A DNA stretch of 64,000 nt from an uncultured Alphaproteobacteria bacterium (GTDB lineage: Bacteria > Pseudomonadota > Alphaproteobacteria > HIMB59 > GCA-002718135). The position numbers and the translations under genes are program-made. This document shows positions 33,675 through 42,948 of the stretch, one piece after another. The notes beneath the pieces were generated by a model, which worked only from the letters and a program-made list of their open reading frames with translations, was not told the DNA's origin and searched no databases. Within the stretch, counting starts at the first letter, position 1. The number at the start of each line of letters is the position of its first letter. The stretch is from positions 277,071-341,070 of the forward strand of contig CACNKX010000001.1 of NCBI GenBank assembly GCA_902621165.1. The letters run 5' to 3'.

Positions 33675-34645
33675 GTGATAAATTAGACGTAGTTGGAATT
33701 GGAAATGCTATGGTAGATGCCATAATTCCTTCCAATCAAAGTGAAATTGAAAAGCATGAAATTAATAGAGATTCTATGAATCTTATTGATGAAAATTTAA
33801 AAAATAATTTGCATGAAAGTTATTCCATCAGAGAAATGGCTGGTGGAGGTTCCCTTGGTAACTCCATGTTTGGTATCACCTCTTTTGGCGGTAATGGAAG
33901 TTTTATTGGAAAAATTAAAAATGATGAAATTGGAGTATACCTTCAAAAAGATATGATCCGGGAAGGACTAAAATTTCCATTGGGATTTACATCTCCTGAT
34001 ATTTCAACTGGATGTTGTACAATTTTTGTTGAAGAAGATGGAACTAGAACAATGTGTACTTTTCTTGGTGCTGGAACATTAATAGGTCCTGAAGATATAA
34101 AAGAGGATGATATTAAAAATCATAAAATAGCATATTTGGAAGGCTACTTGTGGGACAATGAGAATGCAAAAAAGGCTATGAAAAAAATGGTGGATATTTG
34201 CAAAGCTGATAATCAAAAAATTGCATTTACTTTATCTGATCTTTTTTGTGTTGATAGACACAGAGATTCTTTTAAAGAATTAATAACTGAGAATGTTGAT
34301 ATTCTTTTTGCTAACGAAGATGAAATCAAAGCAATGGCACAAACAGAAAGTTTTGAAGAAGGTCTAGAGTATGCAAAATCATTAAATATAATTTCTGCTA
34401 TTACTAAAGGAAGTAGTGGATCAGTTATTGTTTCTGGTAATGACATCACTGAAGTTGCTGCAAAAAAAGTAGAAAAAGTTGTAGATACAACTGGAGCTGG
34501 AGATTTATTTGCAGCTGGTTTTTTATTTGGTTATTCTAAAGGTAAAGCAATGGATGAATGCGGTAATTTCGCATCAATTGCTGCCGCAGAAATTATTTCT
34601 CATTATGGTGCAAGACCTTTAGTAAAATTATCTAGTTTAATTTAG
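33671..34645 (+). CDS. PfkB-family carbohydrate/adenosine kinase
   Basis: 324 residues, ribokinase fold. Signatures: VVGIGNAMVDAI, EMAGGGSLGNSMFGITSFGG near the substrate site, FANEDEIKAM, and the catalytic block VVDTTGAGDLFAAGFLFG with its base Asp. The N-terminal GNAMVD form is typical of alphaproteobacterial proteins annotated as adenosine kinase. Adenosine deaminase is encoded tail to tail with it (14-bp overlap), supporting a role in nucleoside salvage. Sugar kinase activity is the alternative. Confidence 0.82.
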   Translation: MSDKLDVVGIGNAMVDAIIPSNQSEIEKHEINRDSMNLIDENLKNNLHESYSIREMAGGGSLGNSMFGITSFGGNGSFIGKIKNDEIGVYLQKDMIREGLKFPLGFTSPDISTGCCTIFVEEDGTRTMCTFLGAGTLIGPEDIKEDDIKNHKIAYLEGYLWDNENAKKAMKKMVDICKADNQKIAFTLSDLFCVDRHRDSFKELITENVDILFANEDEIKAMAQTESFEEGLEYAKSLNIISAITKGSSGSVIVSGNDITEVAAKKVEKVVDTTGAGDLFAAGFLFGYSKGKAMDECGNFASIAAAEIISHYGARPLVKLSSLI

Positions 34646-35612
34646 CTAATAATTTATTTTTATTTTCATCATCGCAAAAAGAATATTTTATAGCGTTATG
34701 AGTAAGGGAAGTTAGCTCCTTTTCATTTAAACCTAAATCTTCCATGACTTTGTATTCACCGTTTATCGTAGCATTAAAAAAAGGAGGATCATCAGAATTG
34801 ACTGTTACTTTTACTCCTTGATCAAATAATGTTTTCACAGGATGATCTACATAATCTTTGTAAATTTTAGTTGCAATATTACTTGTTGGACAAGTTTCTA
34901 GAATAATATCTTTATCAATTATTTCTTTTACTAAATCAGGATCCTCTATTGATCGAACTCCGTGGCCTAATCTTGTTGGATGGAGAAGATTAATAGCATT
35001 CCTTATATTTACAGGACCATCCCATTCACCTGCATGAACCGTAATTGGAAAATTTTCTTTTTTTAACATATCAAATGTTTCAACAAATAAATTTGGTGGA
35101 AAATGAAGCTCATCCCCGGCCAAACCAAAACCGACTAAACAAGGATGAGGATTATTTAAAACCTCCTCTGCCGTTCCTTGTACTGACTCTGGTCCTAAAT
35201 GTCTGATCCCATTCATTATATAACGTGAAACAATTCCAAAATCCTCTTCAGCTTTTTTAGAAGCTTCATAGACTCCTTCAATAAAAGAATGGTAAGTCAT
35301 GCCTTTTTCTTTAGCATGAGTTGAGGAAATCATCGCTTCGACATAAAGAACATTGTTGGCTGCGCAATCTTTTAAATATTCATATGTTAATTCAAAATAA
35401 TCTTCTGGTGTATGTATAACAGAAGTAACAATGTCATATTTTTTTATAAAATCATAAAAATCATCCCATTGGTATGCGTACTTTGAACCAAACATTTCTT
35501 CAGCTATTTCATAGTTGTTTCGTTTGGCAAATTTTTTACATAAAGTTGGCGTTATAGTTGCCTCTAAATGAACATGGATTTCTGCTTTTTTGACTGAATT
35601 AAAAATATTCAT
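34632..35612 (-). CDS. add: Adenosine deaminase
   Basis: 326 residues from the ATG at 35612 (MNIFNSVKKAEIHVHLEA). The open frame continues 37 codons further but that part is unlike the family and would run into the divergent M48 gene, so I reject it. Zinc ligands in EIHVHLEATI, VHAGEW and VNSDDPPFF; the catalytic Glu in HAGE. Converts adenosine to inosine (or adenine-type substrates to hypoxanthine). Complements the kinase at 33671 and the phosphorylases at 41.6-43.8 kb. Confidence 0.88.
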   Translation of the reverse strand: MNIFNSVKKAEIHVHLEATITPTLCKKFAKRNNYEIAEEMFGSKYAYQWDDFYDFIKKYDIVTSVIHTPEDYFELTYEYLKDCAANNVLYVEAMISSTHAKEKGMTYHSFIEGVYEASKKAEEDFGIVSRYIMNGIRHLGPESVQGTAEEVLNNPHPCLVGFGLAGDELHFPPNLFVETFDMLKKENFPITVHAGEWDGPVNIRNAINLLHPTRLGHGVRSIEDPDLVKEIIDKDIILETCPTSNIATKIYKDYVDHPVKTLFDQGVKVTVNSDDPPFFNATINGEYKVMEDLGLNEKELTSLTHNAIKYSFCDDENKNKLLAKLN

Positions 35613-35640
35613 ATAAAAAAAATACCTATATAATAATAAT

Positions 35641-36552
35641 ATGGAAGCAAGAATAAACAGAAGAAGCTTTGTTTTTGGCGCTAGTTGCTCTTTATGTGGT
35701 TCGATGATTTTACCTTCTTGCACACAAGTACCATTAACAAATCGAAGTCAGTTAAACTTATATGATAGCAATCTACCTATAATTTTAATGGGTGGTGGCG
35801 TGGCAGGTCTTCCAAAGATTTATCCTAATGAAAAAGCTCTTAATCAAGAAGTTGATAAAACATATTCAAGATTTTTATCAAAAGCTAAAGAAGATAAAAT
35901 TCTTTTAGATAACACAGATGAATCAAAAAAAATTGAAGAAATCGGAAAGGAAATTTATACCTCTCTAGATACATTTTATATTAATAAGCGTGAAAAAAAT
36001 CCTGTAGAAAATTTTAACTGGCAATTTGCTCTAATTGAATCTGAAACAAAAAATGCATGGTGTATGCCTGGTGGTAAAATTGCTTTCTATACTGGTATAC
36101 TTCCTGTTTGTAAAAATGATGACGGGATTGCTGCAGTTATGGGTCATGAAATTGCACATGCATTTGCTAGACACACAGTAGAAAAATTAACTCAAGCATC
36201 TATGATGCAAATGGCAACAATTGGAATATCGCGAAGTAAATATGCTGAACTTTTAAATAAATCTTTTAGAGTTGGTAACGTAGGTGGTAATGTTTACAAC
36301 TCAGTGGTTAAGTATGGTATTTTTCTTCCATTTAGCAGAAAAATGGAAAGTGAAGCTGATTATTTAGGTATGGGATTTATGAATCTTGCTGGATTTAATA
36401 TTAAAGAACCTGCTAAATTATGGCAAAGAATGATGGCGGGTCAAGAAGGGAGGGTGCCTGAATTTATGGGATCACATCCAAGTCCTGATAATAGATCAAA
36501 AAAGTTTCTTGAATGGGAAAGTGAAATTTTAGATAAATTTCCTCAAGTTTAA
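35641..36552 (+). CDS. M48 family metalloprotease, Tat lipoprotein
   Basis: 303 residues. The start has a twin-arginine motif NRRSFVFGAS followed by a lipobox-like LPSC, so the protein is probably exported and lipid-anchored. The zinc site is VMGHEIAHAFARH (HExxH) with the third ligand Glu in SEADYLGMGFM. Resembles LoiP/YggG and BepA-like M48 peptidases in the periplasm that control outer-membrane proteins. Substrate unknown. It starts 28 bp from the divergent adenosine deaminase. Confidence 0.87.
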   Translation: MEARINRRSFVFGASCSLCGSMILPSCTQVPLTNRSQLNLYDSNLPIILMGGGVAGLPKIYPNEKALNQEVDKTYSRFLSKAKEDKILLDNTDESKKIEEIGKEIYTSLDTFYINKREKNPVENFNWQFALIESETKNAWCMPGGKIAFYTGILPVCKNDDGIAAVMGHEIAHAFARHTVEKLTQASMMQMATIGISRSKYAELLNKSFRVGNVGGNVYNSVVKYGIFLPFSRKMESEADYLGMGFMNLAGFNIKEPAKLWQRMMAGQEGRVPEFMGSHPSPDNRSKKFLEWESEILDKFPQV

Positions 36553-36573
36553 TTTTAGTGTAATAGGTATTTT

Positions 36574-37620
36574 ATGATTGCTGTTGAAGTTAAAGATCTT
36601 ACTCATTCGATTAATAATAAAAAAATTTTAAATAATATTAATTTTAATCTCAATAAAGATAGTATCTCTTGTATTTTGGGACCGTCAGGTAGTGGAAAAA
36701 CTACTTTATTAAAGCTCATAGCAGGTCTTGAAAAAGTACAGTCAGGTAAAATTATTATTAATGGTGAAGAAGTAAGTAGTACTGCAAAACACTTACCTAC
36801 AGAAAAAAGAAAAATTGGTTTTTTATTTCAAGATTACGCTTTATTCCCACATTTGACAGTAAAAGAAAATTTGAGATTTCCAACTAATGCAAAAAATTCA
36901 TCTAATAATGTTGATGAAATTATTGAATTAATAAAATTACCTAATTCACTAGATAAATACCCACACGAGTTAAGTGGTGGTGAACAACAAAGAGTTGCAC
37001 TTGCACGATCTATAATTTCACAACCTGATTTACTTTTATTAGATGAGCCTTTTTCAAGTTTAGATTTAAGCCTTCGAGAAGAGGTGAGAGATGATACGCT
37101 GCATCTATTACAAAAATCAAATGTGTCTGTAATTATAGTCACTCATGATCCTTTCGAAGCAATGTTTATCTCAAATCATATAAATATTTTTGATAAATCA
37201 GGTTCGATTGTACAGTCAGGAACTCCGAATGATCTCTATAACAATCCAAAAAATTCATATGTTACAGGTTTTTTTGGTGAAACAAATAAATTTGAAGGTG
37301 TTGTTAAAGAATCTCACATTTACACACCGGTTGGGAAAATTAAAACACGTGGAAATTTAGAAGGTGAAAAAGTTGTAGTACACATAAGACCTCAAGGTAT
37401 AAAACTCAACAAACAACCAACACCAGTTAATGGAATTAAGGGAACCGTTATGGCATCAAAATTAATGGGGTCATTTAGTTTTGTCCATTTATCTGTGCTA
37501 GATAATAATAATGAAATTGTTCATGTTCATAGCCACATGCCTGCTGACTTTAATCCAAAACAATCGTCTGCAGTAGAGATAGAAATTGATAATGATCAGG
37601 CGTACATATTTAAGAATTAA
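36574..37620 (+). CDS. fbpC: Fbp-type iron(III) ABC transporter ATPase
   Basis: 348 residues. Walker A GPSGSGKTT, Q-loop LFQDYALFPHLTV, signature LSGGEQQRVALARSI, Walker B LLLLDEPFSSLD and H-loop IVTHDPFEA, then a C-terminal regulatory/TOBE part (VVHIRPQGIKL). Belongs with the permease and iron-binding protein encoded on the opposite strand at 37624-40250, converging with only 3 bp between. The split is unusual: these three genes are normally one operon. Other members of this group (spermidine, thiamine) are possible, but the neighbour binding protein is Fe-type. Confidence 0.85.
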   Translation: MIAVEVKDLTHSINNKKILNNINFNLNKDSISCILGPSGSGKTTLLKLIAGLEKVQSGKIIINGEEVSSTAKHLPTEKRKIGFLFQDYALFPHLTVKENLRFPTNAKNSSNNVDEIIELIKLPNSLDKYPHELSGGEQQRVALARSIISQPDLLLLDEPFSSLDLSLREEVRDDTLHLLQKSNVSVIIVTHDPFEAMFISNHINIFDKSGSIVQSGTPNDLYNNPKNSYVTGFFGETNKFEGVVKESHIYTPVGKIKTRGNLEGEKVVVHIRPQGIKLNKQPTPVNGIKGTVMASKLMGSFSFVHLSVLDNNNEIVHVHSHMPADFNPKQSSAVEIEIDNDQAYIFKN

Positions 37621-37623
37621 GTT

Positions 37624-39219
37624 TTAGTTTTTTATTGATTTAGTAATTGTTCTGTTAAGAAAAATTACCGGTCCTAATCCAGCAATAACGATAATTAGAG
37701 CTGCAAATGCTGACTCTTCCAACATTTCATCAGAGGCATATTGATAAACATAGGTTGCTAATGTCTCAAAATTAAATGGTCTTAATAAAAGTGTTATTGG
37801 AAGTTCTTTTAAGATATCTACAAAAACTAATATTCCTCCAACTAATAAATTTGTATACAGCAAGGGTAATATAATTTTTCTTATACTTTTGAAAAAACTA
37901 ACACCCATTGTTCTTGATGCATCTAATAAGTTTGGATGAATTCTTGAAATACCTGATGTAATGGCTCCATTACCGACAGCTAAAAATCTTATACTATACG
38001 CAAATAATAAAATTATAAATCCACCAACAGCATAACTCATACGAAAATAAATTAAATCATTAAGCCATCCAACAAATACCACTATTCCAACAGCAAGTAT
38101 TGTTCCTGGAAAAGCATAACCAGAAGAAGCAAAAAATATTAAAATTTTTTGGAAATTATTTGATTTATATGCTCCAACTATAATCATTAATAAGGAGAGC
38201 AACATAATGAATGATGAAGAAATAAATGCTAAGGATATGCTTGAAAGTGTTATTTGAAAAATTTCAATAAAATTTATTATGGAATAACCTTTAATTACAA
38301 AATTCAATAAAATAGAAACAGGTATTATAAAACCAAGACTTAAAGGTATTAGGCAAATTAAAAACAATAAAGAATTTTTAACACCAGAAACTGTTTGGGT
38401 TGGTGTATAAGATGCACCACTATATTTTTCATGAAATTTTCTGCTACGCCTACCCAAATACTCTAAAGTTAAAAGTACTATAACAATCATAAATAAAATA
38501 CTAGAAATCTGTGATGCGCCAGATAGACTATTCATCCCTAGCCAAACATTAAATACGCCTAAGGTTAATGTTTCAATTGCAAAATAATCAACTGTCCCAA
38601 AATCAGAAATTGTTTCCATTAGTACTAAGGCCAAGCCAGCAATTATACCTGGACGACCAAATGGAATAGCGACATTGAAGAAGGAATTCCTTCCGTAAAT
38701 AGAACTAGTTTGAAAAAAAGATATAGGTGTCGTTATAAATGATGCTCTAGTCATTAAATATACGTATGGATACAATACAGAAGACATTACCAAAATTGCA
38801 CCTCCCATTGATCGAACATTTGGAAACCAATAATCTTTTGAGGTCGTCCAACCAAATATGTCTCTTAGCAATGATTGAAGAGGACCAGCATATTCAAAAA
38901 AGTCGGTATAAGTATAGGCAATAATATAAGCTGGGACAGCAGCTGGTAATAATAACATCCATTCAAAAAATTTTTTCCCAAAAAAATTATATCTTGTCAC
39001 TATCCAAGCAGTAGTCAAACCAAAAACTAAACTTAATCCTCCAACACCAAACATAAGAATTATTGTATTGGTAAGATACCTGGGCAAAACAGTAGAAAAT
39101 AGATGTGGCCACAGTGATGTATCACCTAAGATCGCGTAATAAAATATTGAAAAAATAGGGGCGATAATTACTAAAGCAATTATAGCCACAGAGTTAGACC
39201 ATAAATTAAAATTTATCAA
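37624..39219 (-). CDS. fbpB: Fbp-type ABC permease, fused double domain
   Basis: 531 residues, twelve membrane segments: two MetI-like permease halves in one chain, as normal for FbpB/SfuB-type iron permeases. Motifs FFQTSSIYGRNSFFNVAIPFGRPG (first EAA-like loop) and LLDASRTMGVSFFKSIRKIILP (second). Moves ferric iron delivered by the binding protein 17 bp upstream. It belongs to one unit with fbpA on this strand, while the ATPase is on the other. Confidence 0.88.
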   Translation of the reverse strand: MINFNLWSNSVAIIALVIIAPIFSIFYYAILGDTSLWPHLFSTVLPRYLTNTIILMFGVGGLSLVFGLTTAWIVTRYNFFGKKFFEWMLLLPAAVPAYIIAYTYTDFFEYAGPLQSLLRDIFGWTTSKDYWFPNVRSMGGAILVMSSVLYPYVYLMTRASFITTPISFFQTSSIYGRNSFFNVAIPFGRPGIIAGLALVLMETISDFGTVDYFAIETLTLGVFNVWLGMNSLSGASQISSILFMIVIVLLTLEYLGRRSRKFHEKYSGASYTPTQTVSGVKNSLLFLICLIPLSLGFIIPVSILLNFVIKGYSIINFIEIFQITLSSISLAFISSSFIMLLSLLMIIVGAYKSNNFQKILIFFASSGYAFPGTILAVGIVVFVGWLNDLIYFRMSYAVGGFIILLFAYSIRFLAVGNGAITSGISRIHPNLLDASRTMGVSFFKSIRKIILPLLYTNLLVGGILVFVDILKELPITLLLRPFNFETLATYVYQYASDEMLEESAFAALIIVIAGLGPVIFLNRTITKSIKN

Positions 39220-39236
39220 AACAGTTAACCTATAAT

Positions 39237-40250
39237 TTACCAGCCTACTCTATCAATGATTTTCTGAGCTATGGGAGCAAGTTCTGCTAGTTTTTCAACA
39301 GGCAGTTTATCTTCTTTAAATTCACCCCATGATTTTAACTCATCAGTTAATTGCATATCTGGATTAACCGGATATTCATAGTTTATAGAACTGTAGAGGA
39401 CTTGTGCTTTTGGTTGAGTCAAAAATTCAAGTAGTGCGATCGCGTTGTCTTTATTTTTAGAGTACTTAATTACACCTCCACCAGCAACATTTATGTGATT
39501 ACCTCTGTCTTCTTGGTTAGTAAAAACTAACTCTATTGAGTTAGCCCATTCTTTTTGTTCTGGATTCTTTTCATTAAATTTCATTTTTCCAAAATAATAG
39601 GTATTCATTACAGCAATGTCACAAACACCTTCATGAATTGCCTTTGCTTGAGCTCTATCATTACCTTCAGGTTTTCGTGCTAAATTTGCAACGATGCCTG
39701 CTGCCCATTCTTCAGCTATAGCTTCTCCATTTGCAGCAATTATTGAAGCTAAAAGTGATCTATTGTAGTCATGGCTGCCAGGTCTTGTACAAATTTTACC
39801 TTTCCATTTTGGATCAGATAAATCTTCTATTCTTTTAATTGAGTCTGGAGATACTCTTTCTTTTGATATTGCAACAATTCTAGCTCTCTTTGAAAGTGCA
39901 AACCATTTATTATTGCTGTCTCTTAAATGATTTGGAATATTCATATTCAAAATATCTGAGTTAATTGATTGCAAAATATCCTTTTCAACAAATTGGTTTA
40001 ACCTTGCTATATCAACTGTTAATACCAAGTCAGCAGGTGTATCTTCACCTTCAGCTAAAACTCTTTCTAGCAATCCTTTTTTTGCATGTAAAACATTTAC
40101 CTTTATGCCAGTCAATTTTGTAAATTCCTCAAAGAAAGGATCTATTAAAATTGGCTGCCTGTAAGAATAAACATTAACCTCTTTGGCAAATAAGTTTAGT
40201 GAAATGGTAGATGCAATTAGTATCAATAGTAATCTAAAAATAATTTTCAT
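39237..40250 (-). CDS. fbpA: Fbp/FutA-type iron(III)-binding protein
   Basis: 337 residues with signal peptide (LLLILIASTISLNLFA). Similar to FutA/IdiA: VNVYSYRQPILIDP with the early tyrosine, LTGIKVNVLHAKKGLL, SVNDLSDPKWKG-like IEDLSDPKWKGKICTR, AVMNTYYFGKM with adjacent tyrosines as iron ligands and INVAGGGVIKYSKN. Periplasmic ferric iron capture. First gene of the fbpA-fbpB unit. A 23-bp perfect palindrome sits in its leader. Confidence 0.88.
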   Translation of the reverse strand: MKIIFRLLLILIASTISLNLFAKEVNVYSYRQPILIDPFFEEFTKLTGIKVNVLHAKKGLLERVLAEGEDTPADLVLTVDIARLNQFVEKDILQSINSDILNMNIPNHLRDSNNKWFALSKRARIVAISKERVSPDSIKRIEDLSDPKWKGKICTRPGSHDYNRSLLASIIAANGEAIAEEWAAGIVANLARKPEGNDRAQAKAIHEGVCDIAVMNTYYFGKMKFNEKNPEQKEWANSIELVFTNQEDRGNHINVAGGGVIKYSKNKDNAIALLEFLTQPKAQVLYSSINYEYPVNPDMQLTDELKSWGEFKEDKLPVEKLAELAPIAQKIIDRVGW

Positions 40251-40267
40251 ATAACCTTCTTTTTTTT

Positions 40268-40290
40268 GTGGAGATAATAAATATCTCCAC
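40268..40290 (-). promoter_or_regulatory. 23-bp perfect palindrome in the fbpA leader
   Basis: GTGGAGATA (40268-40276) and TATCTCCAC (40282-40290) with a 5-nt centre. On the fbpA strand it is followed by A8 and the ribosome-binding site AGAAGG, about 18 bp before the start codon. It could be a repressor operator (iron regulator) or an RNA hairpin next to the ribosome-binding site. It does not look like the known Irr or Fur boxes I recall. On the plus strand no T tract follows, so it is not a terminator for that direction. Confidence 0.55.
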
Positions 40291-40420
40291 GTTCTATGAT
40301 TAAGAATCTTATTAAAAATTATCAGAATACGAATGTAGATCTATATAAATTTTTTTTTAATATCAGTGTTGTTAAAATTCATAAAATTAGATTTATTCTA
40401 AATTTAAAGTTAAAAATGTT

Positions 40421-40438
40421 GGGGCCACTTTGGGCCCC
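40421..40438 (-). terminator. Terminator after hsp20
   Basis: GGGGCC (40421-40426) pairs with GGCCCC (40433-40438) with a 6-nt loop, very GC-rich against the AT background. On the minus strand it is followed by AACATTTTTAAC, a weak U tract. It lies 9 bp after the hsp20 stop codon. Remaining sequence from 40291 to 40420 holds nothing else recognisable apart from the likely fbpA promoter. Confidence 0.7.
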
Positions 40439-40446
40439 TATCAAAA

Positions 40447-40884
40447 CTATTTTATTGAAATAAGTCTAGCTTTTTTTTCTTCTGGAATAATTCTCTCCAA
40501 ATCAATCGCTAAAAGTCCATTTTTCAACTCAGCATCTTTAACTTTGATGTCTTCTGAAATTGTGAACGATCTTTCAAACTGTCTTGTTGAGATTCCTTTA
40601 TGGATTACACCATTACCATTTTCATTAACCACTTTTTCTTTAGGTTTATTTCTAACAGTTAGGTTGTTTTCTTTTAATTCAATCTCAATATCTTCTTTAC
40701 TATATCCAGCGAGAGCAACTTCAATTTTATAGTTATGTTCATCAACTCTATGAATATTGTAAGGTGGATAATTTGTATTGTATCGTTCCGTAGACTCCAA
40801 CATTCTGTCAAATTCATCAAAAATTGAGTCAAATCCAACAGAGAATGGTCTTAGAGAATTCCAAACGGATAGGTTTCTAGTCAT
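40447..40884 (-). CDS. Hsp20-family small heat-shock protein
   Basis: 145 residues from the ATG at 40884, chosen for the GGAG ribosome-binding site 7 bp upstream; an upstream in-frame ATG at 40926 would add 14 unrelated residues. Alpha-crystallin domain (YKIEVALAGYSKEDIEIELKEN) with the IbpA-like N-terminus RPFSVGFDSIFDEFDRML and GLLAIDLER towards the end, followed by a C-terminal IxI-like tail (ARLISIK). ATP-independent holdase for unfolded proteins. Preceded by a clear heat-shock promoter. Confidence 0.92.
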   Translation of the reverse strand: MTRNLSVWNSLRPFSVGFDSIFDEFDRMLESTERYNTNYPPYNIHRVDEHNYKIEVALAGYSKEDIEIELKENNLTVRNKPKEKVVNENGNGVIHKGISTRQFERSFTISEDIKVKDAELKNGLLAIDLERIIPEEKKARLISIK

Positions 40885-40947
40885 AATAACTCCTTTATTA
40901 AGCAAGTTTATTTTGCCCGCACCCACAATGGCATACAGACAATTATT

Positions 40948-40975
40948 ATGTGGGGATGAATGTGTTTAATTCAAG
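40948..40975 (-). promoter_or_regulatory. RpoH (sigma-32) type heat-shock promoter of hsp20
   Basis: On the minus strand CTTGAA (40975-40970), 14 bp, then CCCCACAT (40955-40948). This fits the sigma-32 consensus (CTTGAA, 13-15 bp, CCCCATnT) very closely. About 63 bp separate the -10 from the hsp20 ATG. Confidence 0.85.
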
Positions 40976-40981
40976 TCTTTA

Positions 40982-41638
40982 TTATTTTTTTCTTATAAAC
41001 GATAATCCATCAGATAATGGCAGAAGAGAGAATTCCACCCTTGTGTCATTTTGTATTTTTAAATTTAAATCACGTATAGTTTTTGTTTGAGAGTCTTGTT
41101 TAGTTTCATCTGCCACATCACCGTGCCAAAGCATATTATCAATAATTATTATTCCATTTGAAACTAATAGGTTTAGCGACAGTTCGTAATAATTTGGATA
41201 ATTATTCTTATCAGCATCTATAAAAATTAAATCATAACTTTGTTGACGGTCTATCATGCTTTGCATTACCTCAACACCATCTCCAATAATCGATTCAATT
41301 TTTGAGCTCATATTATCTAATTCCCAATATTTTTTTGCTAAGGGTAAAAATTCATCTGAATTATCAACAGTTACAATTTTTCCTGATTCAGGTATACCTC
41401 TAGCCAAAAACAAAGTGCTCATTCCTGTAAACCTTCCAATTTCTAAACAGTTTTTAGCATTGGAAATTTTAGTTATCATTTCTAAAAACTGACCTTGTTC
41501 TTTTGCAATCTGCATTTGGGAAACACTACCAAGTTTTAAAGTTTCATTTTCTAGTTCAGTAATTATTTTATCTTCTCTGTAACCTACACTTTGTAAGTAT
41601 TGCACAAGTGCTTCATTAATTTCAGTTTGAGTACTCAT
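40982..41638 (-). CDS. Class I SAM-dependent O-methyltransferase
   Basis: 218 residues of the caffeoyl-CoA/catechol O-methyltransferase (Methyltransf_3) family. Motif I area NCLEIGRFTGMSTLFLARG, then VTVDNSDEF and the metal-binding Asp in LIFIDADKNNYPNYYE, then IIIDNMLWHGDV. Bacterial homologues methylate small catechols or hydroxylated compounds; actual substrate unknown. The start overlaps the stop of the thymidine phosphorylase gene by 1 bp, so it is last in the nucleoside-salvage operon. Confidence 0.88.
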   Translation of the reverse strand: MSTQTEINEALVQYLQSVGYREDKIITELENETLKLGSVSQMQIAKEQGQFLEMITKISNAKNCLEIGRFTGMSTLFLARGIPESGKIVTVDNSDEFLPLAKKYWELDNMSSKIESIIGDGVEVMQSMIDRQQSYDLIFIDADKNNYPNYYELSLNLLVSNGIIIIDNMLWHGDVADETKQDSQTKTIRDLNLKIQNDTRVEFSLLPLSDGLSFIRKK

Positions 41639-42948
41639 TAATCTATGGTTTCAAATATTTCAGATAGTTTTTGAGTTTTTTTATCTGAAATAATGAAACA
41701 GGCTTTTATTTTATTTATTAAATTATCATCTATATTTTTACTTGAGTATAAACTTAACAGAGGAGTTGAGGAATTTACTTCATCGCCTATATTGAGAACA
41801 TTATCATATCCAACTCCGTAATCTATTTTATCGGTAACCTGTTTTCTTCCACCTCCAAGTTCAATAAGTATAAGGCCTAATTCTCTGGTATGAATTTTTT
41901 CTATCCACCCTTCCTTATTACAAAATACATCATTTCGAGCGGAAGTATTTATTAAATCTTTTTCATAAGATGATAAAATATTTTTTGGTCCACCCAAGCC
42001 TGCAACCATCATTTCAAATTTTTCTGCAGCTAGTCCATTATTAATAACCGTATTAATTTTATTATAAGCCTCTTCTTTCGAAATTTTATAAATGTTTACT
42101 AATAGCGAAGATATTAATTCATTAGTGATCTTTTCTAATCGGTGATCTTTAAAATCATTTTTAATATATTTTATGCATTCTAATATCTCTAGTGTATGAC
42201 CAGCACTTTTACCTAAGACCTGATTCATATCTGTTAATATGGCTTCGCAATGTAAACCTGCTCCTTTAGCGACTCTTACTAAGGAGTTGGATAAATCTCT
42301 TGCTATATCAATAGTGCTATTAAAAGATCCATTACCAACTTTTACATCAAGTACCAAAGATGAAAGACCGCTTGCAATTTTTTTTGAAAGAATAGATGAT
42401 GTTATTAAGGGTAAAGATTCTACTGTACCTACAATATCCCTTATTGAATATAATTTTTTATCAGCTGGTGCTAAGTTAGAAGTTTGACCGATAATTGCAC
42501 AACCAACGTCTTTTACAACTTTTTTAAAAATCTCTAAATCAGGCTTTGTATTGTACCCAGGTATTGAATCAAATTTATCTAGGGTACCGCCGGTATGACC
42601 TAAACCTCTACCTGAAATCATAGGTACATACAGTCCACAAGCTGCAAGAATTGGTGCTAAAATAACGCTCGTCTTGTCTCCAACACCACCAGTTGAGTGC
42701 TTATCACAAACCAAATCAGAATCTACAATCTCAGACCAATTTAGTGTATCGCCTGAGTTCGTCATCGCTTCAGTTAAACAAACAGTTTCTTCAGGAGTCA
42801 TTCCATTTGAAAATATTGCCATGCTCATTGCTGCAATTTGTGCATCTGAAAAAGATCCATTTGTTAAACCGTCTACAAAAAAGTTGATATCTTCTTTTGA
42901 TAGATCTTTGTTGTCTCTTTTTTTTCTAATTATCTCTTGAGGTATCAT
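41638..42948 (-). CDS. deoA: Thymidine phosphorylase
   Basis: 436 residues. Signature near KHSTGGVGDKTSVILAP, SGRGLGHTGGTLDK, and a C-terminal domain with GYDNVLNIGDEV. Cleaves thymidine or deoxyuridine with phosphate to base and deoxyribose-1-phosphate. Overlaps the purine nucleoside phosphorylase gene by 23 bp, and thus a cdd-punA-deoA-omt operon is likely. Uses phosphate rather than releasing it. Together with the ABC importer at 60.4-64 kb it fits use of dissolved nucleosides. Confidence 0.93.
   Translation of the reverse strand: MIPQEIIRKKRDNKDLSKEDINFFVDGLTNGSFSDAQIAAMSMAIFSNGMTPEETVCLTEAMTNSGDTLNWSEIVDSDLVCDKHSTGGVGDKTSVILAPILAACGLYVPMISGRGLGHTGGTLDKFDSIPGYNTKPDLEIFKKVVKDVGCAIIGQTSNLAPADKKLYSIRDIVGTVESLPLITSSILSKKIASGLSSLVLDVKVGNGSFNSTIDIARDLSNSLVRVAKGAGLHCEAILTDMNQVLGKSAGHTLEILECIKYIKNDFKDHRLEKITNELISSLLVNIYKISKEEAYNKINTVINNGLAAEKFEMMVAGLGGPKNILSSYEKDLINTSARNDVFCNKEGWIEKIHTRELGLILIELGGGRKQVTDKIDYGVGYDNVLNIGDEVNSSTPLLSLYSSKNIDDNLINKIKACFIISDKKTQKLSEIFETID

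Noticed and set aside
35613-35723. 37-codon N-terminal extension of adenosine deaminase
   Set aside because: It is hydrophobic and unlike the family, and overlaps the divergent M48 gene; the ATG at 35612 gives a normal N-terminus.
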